Source: Arcanobacterium haemolyticum DSM 20595 (lineage in GTDB: Bacteria > Actinomycetota > Actinomycetes > Actinomycetales > Actinomycetaceae). Taken from it: DNA of 64,000 nt. Under the pieces are notes generated by a model that saw only the letters and a list, made by a program, of their open reading frames with translations, ran no database searches and had not been told where the DNA came from. The number at the start of each line of letters is the position of its first letter. The first letter of the stretch is position 1. Positions 16,671 to 26,167 of this stretch are shown in pieces. Both the position numbers and the translations under genes were made by a program. The stretch lies in the NCBI RefSeq assembly GCF_000092365.1, contig NC_014218.1:434001-498000 (forward strand). The letters are read 5' to 3'.

Positions 16671-19037
16671 TCAGATCGTCTGCGGATCGATCTTCCACAC
16701 TTCGCGTGCGTAATCGCCGATGGTGCGATCGGAGGAGAAGCGGCCAGATTCCACGATATTCTTCCAGACCATGCGTGCCCAGTGGCGGCGATCCGTGTAA
16801 TCGGCAGCCATGCGGTCACGGGTTTCGCGGTAGGAAGCGAAATCGCCAAGAACGTAGTAGACGTCTGCTGGCTCCCAGCTTGGTTCGTAGAGGGAGTTGA
16901 GCAGATCGTGGAACATGCCGGTTCCGCCGTCGTTCAATGTGCCGTCTACGAAGGCATCGAGAACTCGCTTCAAGCCAGGGGTATGTTCTGCGGTTGCGCG
17001 CGGGTTGTAGTTTGTGCGCAGTTCTGGCAGTTCTTCTTCCTTGGCGCCGAAGATGTAGGCGTTCTCTTCTCCAACGGAATCGAGGATTTCAACGTTCGCG
17101 CCGTCCAACGTGCCTAGCGTCAACGCGCCGTTCATCATGAACTTCATGTTCGATGTGCCAGAGGCTTCCTTACCTGCAGTGGAGATTTGTTCGGAAACGT
17201 CCGATGCAGGAATGATGTGTTCGGCCGGGGACACGTTGTAGTTTTCAACGAAGAGAACCTGCAGCTTGCCAGCAACGTCTGGATCGTTGTTGATTAGGCG
17301 GCCGATTTCGTTGATCAGCTTGATGATGGCCTTCGCGCGAACGTATCCAGGAGCAGCCTTCGCGCCGAAGATGAAGAGGCGTGGAGTAACGTCCAGGGTT
17401 GGATCATCCTTCAAACGGAAGTAGAGATCCAAAATGTAGATGGCGTTCATGAGCTGGCGCTTGTATTCGTGCAAACGCTTGATCTGAACGTCGAAGATGG
17501 CGTCAGGGTTAACGGTCACGCCCTGGCGGTTCTTGATCCACGCAGCAAAGTCAGCCTTGTTGGCGGCCTTGATGTCGTTTACACGGTCAAGCACGGTCAG
17601 ATCTTCGCCGAACTTCTCCAGCTTCTTGAGCTCGTCAAGGTTGCGCACCCAAGCGTCGGACCCAAGCAACTCGGTAAGGAGCGAAGCCAAACGTGGGTTG
17701 CATTGGTTGAGCCAGCGGCGTGGGGTAACGCCGTTGGTCTTGTTGTTGAAGCGCTCTGGCCAAATATCGTACCAATCGTGGAGCGTGTCCTTCTTGATGA
17801 TTTCAGTGTGAAGCGCAGCCACGCCGTTGATCGAGTAGGAGGCGTAGCAGGCGATCCATGCCATGTGTACACGGTTGCCCTGGATTGGGGCCATGTATTC
17901 GATCTTGCCTGGGTGGTAGCCTTCGGTTGCGAGTTCTTCGCGGAAGCGGCGATCGATTTCGCGCACGATTTCGCTGATGCGCGGGAAGAGGCGATCGAAG
18001 ATCGTCATCTCCCAGGTTTCGAGTGCTTCGGCAAGAACGGTGTGGTTGGTGTAGCCGAAGGTATGGGAGGCGATGTCCCAGGCAGCTTCCCACGAGTAGC
18101 CGTGTTCATCGAGCAGGATACGCATGAGTTCTGGGATGGCCAGAACCGGGTGGGTATCGTTGAGCTGGATGCAGTTGAATTCGTGGAAGTTGTCCAGGCT
18201 GCCCTGCTGCTTCAGGTGGTTGTCAACGATCGCTTGCAAGGATGCGGAGCAGAAGAAGTACTGTTGGCGTACGCGCAGCACCTTGCCTTCGTAGGTGGAA
18301 TCGTTCGGGTAGAGTACGCGGCAGATGTCGTGTACTCGTTCGCGTTCCACGATGGCATCGGTGAAGCGCTGGGAGTTGAAGGCGTCGTAATCGAATTCCT
18401 TGGTAGGTTCGGCTTTCCACATGCGCAGAGTGTTGACGTTCTTGGTGCCGTAGCCGGTGATTGGCATATCGTATGGGACGGCGCGAACGTCGAGGTCAGC
18501 GTACTTAACGAGGCGTTGTTCTTCTTCGCGGCGCACTACGAATGGGTAGCCTTCTTCCATCCATGCGTCTGGTTCTTCTTCTTGGAAGCCTTCGTTGAAG
18601 AGCTGGCGGAAGAGTCCGTAACGGTAGAGGATTCCGTAGCCGCGCACGGGAAGATCCATGGTGGCGCAGGAATCGAGGAAGCAGGCTGCGAGGCGTCCGA
18701 GGCCACCGTTGCCGAGCGCAGCGTCGTGTTCTTCTTCGAGAACGTCGGAGAGGTTTTGTCCGAATGCGTTCAGGGCTTCGGTTGCTTCTTCGACCATGCC
18801 AAGGTTGGTGAGGTTGTTGAGAAGCGCGCGGCCCATGAGGAATTCCGCGGAAAAGTAGTGTTGCATACGGGTAGCGTTGTAGGTTTCTTCGGTGCGCTGC
18901 CAGTTGTCTGCAATTCGATCAACGACCGTGTTGGACATCGCGGTCCAGTATTCCATCGGGGTGCCGGAATGTTCATTACGGCCAGAAACAGCACGCACCT
19001 GCATGCCGAGTGCTGTTGTGGTATCTGGTTTGGTCAT
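16671..19037 (-). CDS. glgP: Glycogen/maltodextrin phosphorylase
   Basis: A 788-residue PLP-dependent phosphorylase that releases glucose-1-phosphate from alpha-1,4-glucan ends. The ATG at 19037 follows AAGGAAG. The longer frame to 19163 has no ribosome site. Hallmarks are YFSAEFLMGRALLNN, DAALGNGGLGRLAACFLDS, LNDTHPVLAIPELMRIL, FDVQIKRLHEYKRQ and EASGTSNMKFMMNG, whose Lys (near residue 630) holds the cofactor. Length is typical of the family. Codon use is strongly C-ending and biased, suggesting abundant expression. It is a single gene, separate from the glgE operon, and works with GlgX in glucan breakdown. Confidence 0.97.
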   Translation of the reverse strand: MTKPDTTTALGMQVRAVSGRNEHSGTPMEYWTAMSNTVVDRIADNWQRTEETYNATRMQHYFSAEFLMGRALLNNLTNLGMVEEATEALNAFGQNLSDVLEEEHDAALGNGGLGRLAACFLDSCATMDLPVRGYGILYRYGLFRQLFNEGFQEEEPDAWMEEGYPFVVRREEEQRLVKYADLDVRAVPYDMPITGYGTKNVNTLRMWKAEPTKEFDYDAFNSQRFTDAIVERERVHDICRVLYPNDSTYEGKVLRVRQQYFFCSASLQAIVDNHLKQQGSLDNFHEFNCIQLNDTHPVLAIPELMRILLDEHGYSWEAAWDIASHTFGYTNHTVLAEALETWEMTIFDRLFPRISEIVREIDRRFREELATEGYHPGKIEYMAPIQGNRVHMAWIACYASYSINGVAALHTEIIKKDTLHDWYDIWPERFNNKTNGVTPRRWLNQCNPRLASLLTELLGSDAWVRNLDELKKLEKFGEDLTVLDRVNDIKAANKADFAAWIKNRQGVTVNPDAIFDVQIKRLHEYKRQLMNAIYILDLYFRLKDDPTLDVTPRLFIFGAKAAPGYVRAKAIIKLINEIGRLINNDPDVAGKLQVLFVENYNVSPAEHIIPASDVSEQISTAGKEASGTSNMKFMMNGALTLGTLDGANVEILDSVGEENAYIFGAKEEELPELRTNYNPRATAEHTPGLKRVLDAFVDGTLNDGGTGMFHDLLNSLYEPSWEPADVYYVLGDFASYRETRDRMAADYTDRRHWARMVWKNIVESGRFSSDRTIGDYAREVWKIDPQTI

Positions 19038-19222
19038 GGTCTTCCTTTCATGACTGACTGGGCGCACAGCCCAGGACCTTACAAGGCAATCGTAGCCTAG
19101 ATGTAACGTTGCGAAAATTTTTTCATGGACGACGGCGCCGCTTCCGTCGCATTCTTCGCTCACGAAGATGGGAAAATAGTTCTAAAGTCCCAATTTGGTA
19201 GTTGGATAGTAGAAAGGAGGGT

Positions 19223-20329
19223 TTAGTACCGCATTCCGAGTGCCGCGTGAACGTCGTCAAGTGTTTCTTGAGCTTGTTCGCGTGCCCGTTCGATTCCACG
19301 CTGGAGGACTTCGCGCAGGTAGGCTTGGTCTTTTTCAAGTTCGGCCCGGCGTGCACGCATTGGGGCGAGGTGTTCGTTCAGCGCTTCAGTAACCACATTC
19401 TTGAGTGTTCCGCCGCCGCCATCGCCGATTCGTTCTGCGATCGTTTCTGGTGTTTCGCCGATACACATGGATGCGATGAGAAGAAGGTTGGAAACTTCTG
19501 GGCGGTTGGTTGGATCGTAGGTGATGTGGCGATCCGAATCGGTGACTGCCCGCTTCAGTTTCTTTGCGGTTTCGTCGGCGCTCATGCGCAGTTCGATGGT
19601 GTTTCCGCGAGATTTGGACATCTTTTCCCCGTCGAGCCCCAGCACGTGCGTTGCATCCGAGAGTAACGCATGCGGACGTGGGAAGATACGCTTGGCTTTC
19701 TTCCCCTTGTTGTAACGTTTTTCAAACCGGTCGGCGATAACGCGCGCTTGTTCGAGGTGGGGGAGCTGATCTTTGCCTACAGGCACCAGGTTTGCTTTGC
19801 AGAAGAGAATATCTGCGGCTTGGTGGACTGGGTAGGTGAGAAGCAGACCGGACATTGGGCGCCCGTGCGTCGCTTCAAATTCCGCCTTGACGGTTGGGTT
19901 ACGGCGCAGTTCGGCGTCAGTTACTACCGACAGGAAGGGCAGTACCAGTTCGTTTAGTTCCGGGATTTGCGAGTGGGCGAAGAACACGGTTTCTTCCGGA
20001 TCCATTCCCACCGCAAGATAATCGGTGAGGAGGGACATGGTGCGTTCTTGGATCGAATCGGCTTCGTCACGATCTGTAATAACTTGGTAATCCGCGATGA
20101 GTAGCCACGTATCAACTCCACGTTTTTGGAGTTTGACCCAGTTTTGGAGGGTTCCGAAGTAGTGCCCGATGTGGAGGTGCCCGGTTGGGCGAGCTCCGGT
20201 AAGGACACGGAATTTCGATGGATCTTCATCAATCGCGAGATTGATTTTGTCGCTCATCTGGCGCGTTGCTTCCAAGGAAGCATCCGACGTTGCGTTTTCA
20301 ACTGCAAGTTCAGGGGTATTTTCACTCAT
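19223..20329 (-). CDS. trpS: Tryptophanyl-tRNA synthetase
   Basis: A 368-residue class I aminoacyl-tRNA synthetase charging tRNA-Trp. The first signature is GARPTGHLHIGHYFG (~residues 45-60) and the second is GEKMSKSRGNTIEL (near 236). The Trp-binding region LLIADYQVITD and the C-terminal helices are present. It is ~30 residues longer than the bacterial average, because of an acidic, non-conserved N-terminal extension before SDKINLAIDEDPSKFRVLTG. The ATG at 20329 lacks a good ribosome site; a later start such as the Met near residue 25 is possible. It stands alone between glgP and a decayed transporter. Confidence 0.96.
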   Translation of the reverse strand: MSENTPELAVENATSDASLEATRQMSDKINLAIDEDPSKFRVLTGARPTGHLHIGHYFGTLQNWVKLQKRGVDTWLLIADYQVITDRDEADSIQERTMSLLTDYLAVGMDPEETVFFAHSQIPELNELVLPFLSVVTDAELRRNPTVKAEFEATHGRPMSGLLLTYPVHQAADILFCKANLVPVGKDQLPHLEQARVIADRFEKRYNKGKKAKRIFPRPHALLSDATHVLGLDGEKMSKSRGNTIELRMSADETAKKLKRAVTDSDRHITYDPTNRPEVSNLLLIASMCIGETPETIAERIGDGGGGTLKNVVTEALNEHLAPMRARRAELEKDQAYLREVLQRGIERAREQAQETLDDVHAALGMRY

Positions 20330-20473
20330 GGTTTTATTTTAGCGTGTTGCTCCACCACATTTTATTTCACCTTTGGTTTTACACAAGTTTTTCGACGACG
20401 GACGGGTCGCATATTGCCAACGGTGACATCATCATGAGCGAGTAAAATGCACGTCGCAGTGGTCGCGGGTATC

Positions 20474-20949
20474 CTACTTGCAAGTTTGTACACCGAAGAT
20501 CTGGCCAACAACTCCGCCAACTAAGGCAAGGAGAGGACCAGAGATTCTAGAGAATAAGCTAGCAAAAATAGGAAGTGAACGCAGTATTCCGATATGGCAG
20601 AGTATGCGCTGTTCTTCCAATATGTGCGAGTAGGATCGGCGGCGATATAACGGAAACCTTCACTAAGTTGTTGAGAGTAAGACGTGGATAGCTGGCGCCT
20701 CTCTTTCAGGCGTTGGTAAACCCAGAGCTGATCCTAAAAGCCCTAGTACTTGCGATAAAGGGTGAGGCCAGCCCCAATGACTTGAGTAATCAGTCCACCT
20801 AATATCGGACCGAATGTTGTAAAAAGCCAAAAAGTTGATTCAAATTTCCCGAATGCAGATACACGTTGTTCAGTAGGAATTAAATCTTTGAGATGTGCCG
20901 TCGAGGCGGATAAAAATAGGCTAGAAAGAATCGGTGGAATGCCGTTAGT
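20474..20949 (-). pseudogene. MFS transporter remnant (frameshifted, truncated)
   Basis: Directly after the glgX stop, the minus strand encodes a piece of a major-facilitator transporter: HLKDLIPTEQRVSAFGKFES, then a hydrophobic FGPILGGLITQVIG span ending at a stop (20743-20745). The next pieces need other frames: SYSQQLSEGFRYIAADP, then ISGPLLALVGGVVGQIFG, ending at a stop at 20474. The pattern of an EQR-type loop, a Gly-rich helix and an EGFRYI loop matches efflux MFS proteins of the DHA3 type. At least two frameshifts and loss of the N-terminal half mark it as non-functional. The remaining bases to trpS (20330-20473) show nothing recognisable. Confidence 0.75.
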
Positions 20950-23106
20950 TCAGGACAAGAGGATCGCCATGGAGAATGGAGCCATGATTAACGATTCGCC
21001 TGGTTCGTATGAATCGAAGGAATCGCGCGGGCGTTCCCATTGGCTTGCCCACACCAGATCGAACGATTTTCCACGACCCCACGGAATGATGACTCGTTCT
21101 GAGTTGTCTTGTCCGTTGATAATCACCAGGGCGTCACGATCCACACCGCGGCCAGAACGGAGCATCTGCACTAACCGTTCTTGCGGATTAAACCAGGTGT
21201 AATCATTCATACGGTTGCCATCGGCATCCAGCCATTCCATGTCGCGCAGTTCATCGCCATCACGCGGGCTGCCAGTGAAGAATTGAACCGGGCGGAAAAC
21301 CGAGTGTTCCTGGCGTAAACGGAGCAGGAACGACGTGGTGGCCAGCATGTTGGCTTCGTGTTCTCCGATATTCCAATCGAGCCACGAAATAGGAGTGTTT
21401 TGGCAATAGGCGTTGTTGTTGCCATGCTGTGTTTTCAAGATTTCATCGCCAGCGGTGAGCATCGGCGTTCCGGCAGCCATCACCAGGCAGCCCATGAGGT
21501 TGCGGGCGGATTTGCGGCGCATTGCGGCGATCGTTTCGGATGCTGTTCCTTCAACGCCGTGGTTCCAGGAAAGATTATTGTCCGATCCGTCCCGGTTTTC
21601 TTCCAAGTTTAGATCGTTGTGTTTCATGGAGTAAGCGGTGAGATCGTTGAGGGAGAAGCCATCGTGGGCAGTCACAAAATTGACCGACGCATGTACTCCC
21701 CGCCCGCCCGGGAGCCGCCCGTGCCCGAACAAATCTGCTGATCCGGCCATACGAGTTGCCAGATCGCGCAGATCGGAGCCATGCCCGCCATTTAGAATCG
21801 CTGCTGGTTCAGTTAGCCAAAACGCGCGCAACGTATCACGGAATCGATCGTTCCAATCAGCAGTTGGCACAGGGAATTGGCCAGTACGCCAACCGCCGTA
21901 TCCTACATCCCACGGTTCGTTAATCAACTTAACCCCGGAGAGTACAGGATCGGTAGCTATCGCCATATAAAGAGGATGGTTTGGGTTGAAGTTATCGCCT
22001 TCGCGCCCAAGGGTGGCGGCCAGATCGAACCGGAACCCGTCCACACCAATGATCTCCACCCAGTAACGTAGAGAATCTAAGGTCATACGCATCACGGATG
22101 TGCGGCGGAAATCGAACGAATTTCCGCATCCCGTGGTGTCTTTAAGAGCCGCAGGATTCGACGAATCGTGGCGGTAGTACAACGAACTGTCCAGCCCGCG
22201 CCAGGATACGGTTGGCCCGTCAACTCCGGCTTCACACGAATGGTTATACACCACGTCCAGCAGCACTTCGATACCGGCATCGTGAAGTGCGCCAACCATG
22301 CCTTTAACTTCATCGATAACAGCTTGCGCGCCGGCACTCTGGCTGGCCGCACTCGCGTAACTCGGTTCCGGTGCGAAGAACCCTAGCGTGTTGTAACCCC
22401 AGTAGTTTTCCAATCCCTTGTTTTCCAAGAATGGTTCGTTCATCTTGGCGTGGATTGGCAACAATTCAACGGCGGTAACGCCAAGTGAAGTCAGGTGCTC
22501 GATCGTGGCCGGATGACCAAGCCCTGCATAGGTTCCGCGCAGTTCTTCTGGCACTCTAGGCAACGTCTTGGTTAACCCAACAACATGGGCTTCGTACACA
22601 ATGGTTTTATCCCAGGGAATATTCGGCCGCGCACCGCGCGCCGGCTCATCGGCAACAATCACGCCCAGTGGCGCAACGTGCCCAGAATCCAACGTGCTTT
22701 GTTCAAGCGGAGCTGCGGCGTCGTCAACCGCATGCCCATACAGCGCCGAATCCAAACGCGGGGCGCGCCCCACCGCGCGTGCGTACGGATCCAACAAAAG
22801 TTTCGCAGGATTATAGACGTGCCCGGCGGCAGGATCCCAGCGCCCATCGGCGCGAACCCCATAAAACTGCCCGGCAGAAATACTCGAAACGTGCCCAGAC
22901 CACACCCCATGCATTCCCGGCCGCAACGCAACCTGCCATTCGGAGGTGGGATCCGCGGGGTCCATAAAGCACGCCCACACGGCCGATGCGTGGGGCGCTT
23001 CGATGGCAATATCCACGCCGTCGCCAACAAGGTGTGCGCCCAAACGAGGCGGCACGGTGAGACTCGGTTCGGCCAGCGGGGCGGTTATATATGGAGTATT
23101 CGGCAT
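20950..23106 (-). CDS. glgX: Glycogen debranching enzyme
   Basis: A 718-residue GH13_11 isoamylase-type enzyme that hydrolyses alpha-1,6 branches left by phosphorylase. Motifs are an N-terminal CBM48-like domain (~residues 15-110), TIVYEAHVVGLTKTLP, VLLDVVYNHSCE, GFRFDLAAT (nucleophile near 360), INEPWDVG (Glu near 396) and VTAHDGFSLND (Asp near 480). The usual IAEPWD box reads INEPWD, keeping the catalytic Glu. The ATG at 23106 is preferred over a GTG 6 bp upstream. The stop is immediately followed by MFS pseudogene sequence. It works with GlgP. Confidence 0.95.
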   Translation of the reverse strand: MPNTPYITAPLAEPSLTVPPRLGAHLVGDGVDIAIEAPHASAVWACFMDPADPTSEWQVALRPGMHGVWSGHVSSISAGQFYGVRADGRWDPAAGHVYNPAKLLLDPYARAVGRAPRLDSALYGHAVDDAAAPLEQSTLDSGHVAPLGVIVADEPARGARPNIPWDKTIVYEAHVVGLTKTLPRVPEELRGTYAGLGHPATIEHLTSLGVTAVELLPIHAKMNEPFLENKGLENYWGYNTLGFFAPEPSYASAASQSAGAQAVIDEVKGMVGALHDAGIEVLLDVVYNHSCEAGVDGPTVSWRGLDSSLYYRHDSSNPAALKDTTGCGNSFDFRRTSVMRMTLDSLRYWVEIIGVDGFRFDLAATLGREGDNFNPNHPLYMAIATDPVLSGVKLINEPWDVGYGGWRTGQFPVPTADWNDRFRDTLRAFWLTEPAAILNGGHGSDLRDLATRMAGSADLFGHGRLPGGRGVHASVNFVTAHDGFSLNDLTAYSMKHNDLNLEENRDGSDNNLSWNHGVEGTASETIAAMRRKSARNLMGCLVMAAGTPMLTAGDEILKTQHGNNNAYCQNTPISWLDWNIGEHEANMLATTSFLLRLRQEHSVFRPVQFFTGSPRDGDELRDMEWLDADGNRMNDYTWFNPQERLVQMLRSGRGVDRDALVIINGQDNSERVIIPWGRGKSFDLVWASQWERPRDSFDSYEPGESLIMAPFSMAILLS

Positions 23107-23170
23107 AGTCACGCCTTATATTGTGGCAAATTTGCGCGGATTTCGGGTACTCACGGGGTAGGGTTGGGGT

Positions 23171-24022
23171 GTGGATGAACTAACATGTGCCTTTGATCCG
23201 TTAAGTAAACGTTGGAATAGCAGGGAAATCTCGGTGGATCCGGAGTTTCGTTGTGGCTTGGGGCGCGTTCGGGTGATGCGCGTTTGTGACGGGCTGATTG
23301 GGGTGCGCGCGGGCGCGGTGGCGTGGGAGCGGTTGCGTACGGAGCCGGTTGGGCTTGTGTATCTTGGGTCCGATGGGGATCACGATTTTTGCGTGATTGA
23401 CGACGACGGGGCTGAAATGGCCGATCTTGACTTTATTGACGTGCGTGCGGGCGTGGCCGATCTGGATAACGCGGACATACAGCTGGTGTGGTCGGCGTTG
23501 GCGTTGACCGCATGGCATCGGCGGGCCTTGTTTTGTGAACGTTGTGGGAGCGCATTGGAATCTGCGAATTATGGCCGGAAACGTGTGTGCGAGAACGGGC
23601 ATGAGGTGTTTGCGCGGATGGATCCTGCCGTGATTATGGGGATCATTAACGGTGCGGGGGAGTTGCTTGTGGCCCGAAACCGCCGATGGCCTGTTGGGCG
23701 AATCTCTGTGTTGGCTGGTTTTGTGGAGGCGGGCGAGACGTTCGAAGCGGCCGTGCGGCGTGAAGTGTGGGAAGAAGCAGGGGTACGTGTTGGTGCGGTG
23801 GAGTATGCCGGTTCGCAGCCGTGGCCGTTCCCTCGATCGATGATGGTGGCGTTCTATGGATATACCGCAGATCGTGAGGTTCGGCCTGATGGGGATGAAA
23901 TTGTAGAGGCCTTCTTTATTGGGAAAGACGAGTTGCGGGCGCGTGTTGATGCGGGAGAACTAAGCTTGCCATCTGCGGCTTCTGTGGGGCGTGCTCTGGT
24001 CATGCACTGGTTGTGTGGATAA
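23171..24022 (+). CDS. nudC: NAD(+) diphosphatase, Nudix family with zinc ribbon
   Basis: A 283-residue NudC-type hydrolase that cleaves NADH or NAD+ into NMN(H) and AMP, and in some bacteria removes NAD caps from RNA. A divergent N-terminal domain is followed by a zinc ribbon (CERCG near residue 122, then RVCENGH, where His may replace a Cys ligand) and MDPAVIMGI. The Nudix box is GFVEAGETFEAAVRREVWEEAG (residues ~183-204). The SQPWPFPRSMM motif just after it defines the NADH-specific subfamily. It starts with GTG; the ribosome site is poor. Transcribed divergently from glgX across 64 bp. Confidence 0.93.
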   Translation: MDELTCAFDPLSKRWNSREISVDPEFRCGLGRVRVMRVCDGLIGVRAGAVAWERLRTEPVGLVYLGSDGDHDFCVIDDDGAEMADLDFIDVRAGVADLDNADIQLVWSALALTAWHRRALFCERCGSALESANYGRKRVCENGHEVFARMDPAVIMGIINGAGELLVARNRRWPVGRISVLAGFVEAGETFEAAVRREVWEEAGVRVGAVEYAGSQPWPFPRSMMVAFYGYTADREVRPDGDEIVEAFFIGKDELRARVDAGELSLPSAASVGRALVMHWLCG

Positions 24023-24133
24023 TCGAGGAAGAATCCACATCTTGGCATCTGACATCAAAAGGTGGTGGAGGCGGTGGATAGAATCATTCCTAGATGCTAA
24101 ACATGAGTGTTGATCGTAGGAAAGGAACGGCCG

Positions 24134-26167
24134 ATGCACCCTGAAGCGATACTGGAATCATTGGATCCAGATCAGCGTGAAGTCGCGCGTAACGTCCATG
24201 GCCCGATGGCAGTACTTGCCGGCGCGGGAACTGGTAAAACCCGGGCGATCACGCATCGTATCGCGTATGCCGTTCACAGTGGGGCATTCGATCCTCGCAA
24301 TATCCTGGCCGTCACGTTCACCACCAAGGCCGCATCTGAAATGCGTTCACGGTTGCGGGATTTGGGTGTGCGTCCAGTGAATGCTCGAACCTTCCATTCG
24401 GCGGCGCTGGCGCAGCTGCGGCATTTCTGGCCGCAGGCTATCGGTGGGTATGTTCCTGAAATCAAAGAATCGAAGATTGCCTTGGTATCTGGCGCGGCGG
24501 CGTCGTTGGGGCTGGATAATAGCAAACCGGCCGTTCGGGATCTGGCGGCAGAAATCGAATGGTCGAAGGTGTCACTCTGCCCGCCGGAAGAATATGTACA
24601 ACGTGCAACCGAACTTCACCGTGATCCTGTTGCCGGTGCTACATACCAAGATATCGCCCATCTGATTAGGCGATACGAAGAAGCCAAAACGGAACGTGGC
24701 GTCATCGATTTTGAGGACGTCATCTTGCTCCTCATTGGAATCATGCGGGATGAACCGGAAATTGCCAGGATTATTCGCCACCAGTACCGGCACTTTGTTG
24801 TGGACGAATACCAAGACGTTTCCCCAATGCAACACCGCCTGCTTGATTTATGGCTAGGGGATAGGCGTGATCTGTGTGTGGTGGGCGATGTTGCACAGAC
24901 AATCTATTCGTTCGCCGGCGCTCAATCTGCTTATCTATCAGAGTTTTCACGGCATTACCCGCAGGCCAAAATAGTCACACTCAACAGAGATTACCGTTCC
25001 ACGCCTCAAGTCGTTGACTTGGCTAACACGGTGATTAGCCAAGCACGGCTGGATGGTGCTGTACACCTGACATCCATGCTCCCATCTGGCAGGCCCGTTG
25101 CATTCGATGCGTATGCAGATGATACGGATGAAGCAACGTCGATCGCACAAAAAATCGTGTCGCTTGTTAACCACGGCGCGAAGTATTCAGATATTGCCAT
25201 CTTGTATCGAACAAACGCCCAATCGGCGGCGTTTGAAACAGCACTCACAGATCTGGGCATACCGGTGTCCATCAAGGATGCCGAACGATTCTTCCAACGA
25301 AAAGACGTCAAAGAAGCCATGGTTATGCTTCGCTCCGTGGCGCGGTTACCGCAACACAAGGGGCTAGAAGATACTGTGGTTGATGGCCTTATCCAGATGG
25401 GGTGGCGGCCTGAAGCGCCTACCGGCCGTGGCGCGATCCGGGAACGCTGGGACGCCCTGAACGCGCTTCGTGAAATCGCCGCAGAAATGGAAGAAAAACG
25501 CGGGGCTGATGTGGAAGAATTCCTGGCTGAAATGCGCGAACGTGCAGAAATGATGAACGAACCCGTGTCCAATTCCGTCACGCTAGCATCACTCCACGCC
25601 TCCAAAGGTTTGGAATGGGACAGCGTATTCCTTGTAGGGATGAGCGAAGGGCTCATGCCTATCTCTCTTGCCAAAGCGGGAGAAGGAATTGAAGAAGAAC
25701 GCCGGCTATTCTATGTTGGCATCACCCGTGCAAAACACCATCTCTCAATCTCCTACGCTCGTGGCAACAGTGGGCGAACAGATAGAAAGCGCTCGCGATT
25801 CTTAGAGGACGTCTGGGCAACCACTCAATCTCGGGCAACCCAGGCACGGAAGAAATCTGCCGAACTCGCCTACGAATTCGAAACGTACCATCCACAGGAC
25901 ATGGATCTTTTCAATGATCTTGTGCGGTGGCGGCGCGGTGTTGCAGACGAATCTGGGCGCAAGCCATACCTGATTCTCCACGATTCGGTGTTGCGTGACA
26001 TCGCCGTGAACAAACCACGCAACTTGGCCGAACTGGGCAAGATTAAAGGCGTGGGTGCCATGAAACTCGCCTATTTTGGCGAAGCCGTGCTAGAAATCGT
26101 TAACCGAACATCAATCGGATCCGGCCGCGCTGCATCCACAGGAGAGATGCGGTGGCACCTCGAATAA
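24134..26167 (+). CDS. uvrD2: UvrD/Rep-type DNA helicase with C-terminal HRDC domain (UvrD2-like)
   Basis: A 677-residue superfamily 1A helicase. The ATG at 24134 follows GGAAAGGAA; the TTG at 24107 is less likely. Motifs in order are LDPDQREVA (Q motif), GAGTGKT (Walker A, ~residues 33-39), AVTFTTKAASEM (Ia), VDEYQDV (II), VGDVAQTIYSFAGA (III), LNRDYRST (IV), ASLHASKGLEWDSVFLVG (V) and EERRLFYVGITRAK (VI). The last ~60 residues (SVLRDIAVNKPRNLAELGKI) form an HRDC domain, the arrangement of mycobacterial UvrD2. It unwinds DNA 3' to 5' in repair. Its last 57 bases overlap the convergent E1-like gene. Confidence 0.94.
   Translation: MHPEAILESLDPDQREVARNVHGPMAVLAGAGTGKTRAITHRIAYAVHSGAFDPRNILAVTFTTKAASEMRSRLRDLGVRPVNARTFHSAALAQLRHFWPQAIGGYVPEIKESKIALVSGAAASLGLDNSKPAVRDLAAEIEWSKVSLCPPEEYVQRATELHRDPVAGATYQDIAHLIRRYEEAKTERGVIDFEDVILLLIGIMRDEPEIARIIRHQYRHFVVDEYQDVSPMQHRLLDLWLGDRRDLCVVGDVAQTIYSFAGAQSAYLSEFSRHYPQAKIVTLNRDYRSTPQVVDLANTVISQARLDGAVHLTSMLPSGRPVAFDAYADDTDEATSIAQKIVSLVNHGAKYSDIAILYRTNAQSAAFETALTDLGIPVSIKDAERFFQRKDVKEAMVMLRSVARLPQHKGLEDTVVDGLIQMGWRPEAPTGRGAIRERWDALNALREIAAEMEEKRGADVEEFLAEMRERAEMMNEPVSNSVTLASLHASKGLEWDSVFLVGMSEGLMPISLAKAGEGIEEERRLFYVGITRAKHHLSISYARGNSGRTDRKRSRFLEDVWATTQSRATQARKKSAELAYEFETYHPQDMDLFNDLVRWRRGVADESGRKPYLILHDSVLRDIAVNKPRNLAELGKIKGVGAMKLAYFGEAVLEIVNRTSIGSGRAASTGEMRWHLE

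Noticed and set aside
17469-19100. 543-codon open frame on the plus strand
   Set aside because: It is antisense to glgP, whose motifs and codon use are unmistakable. The translated product shows no domain and has no ribosome site.
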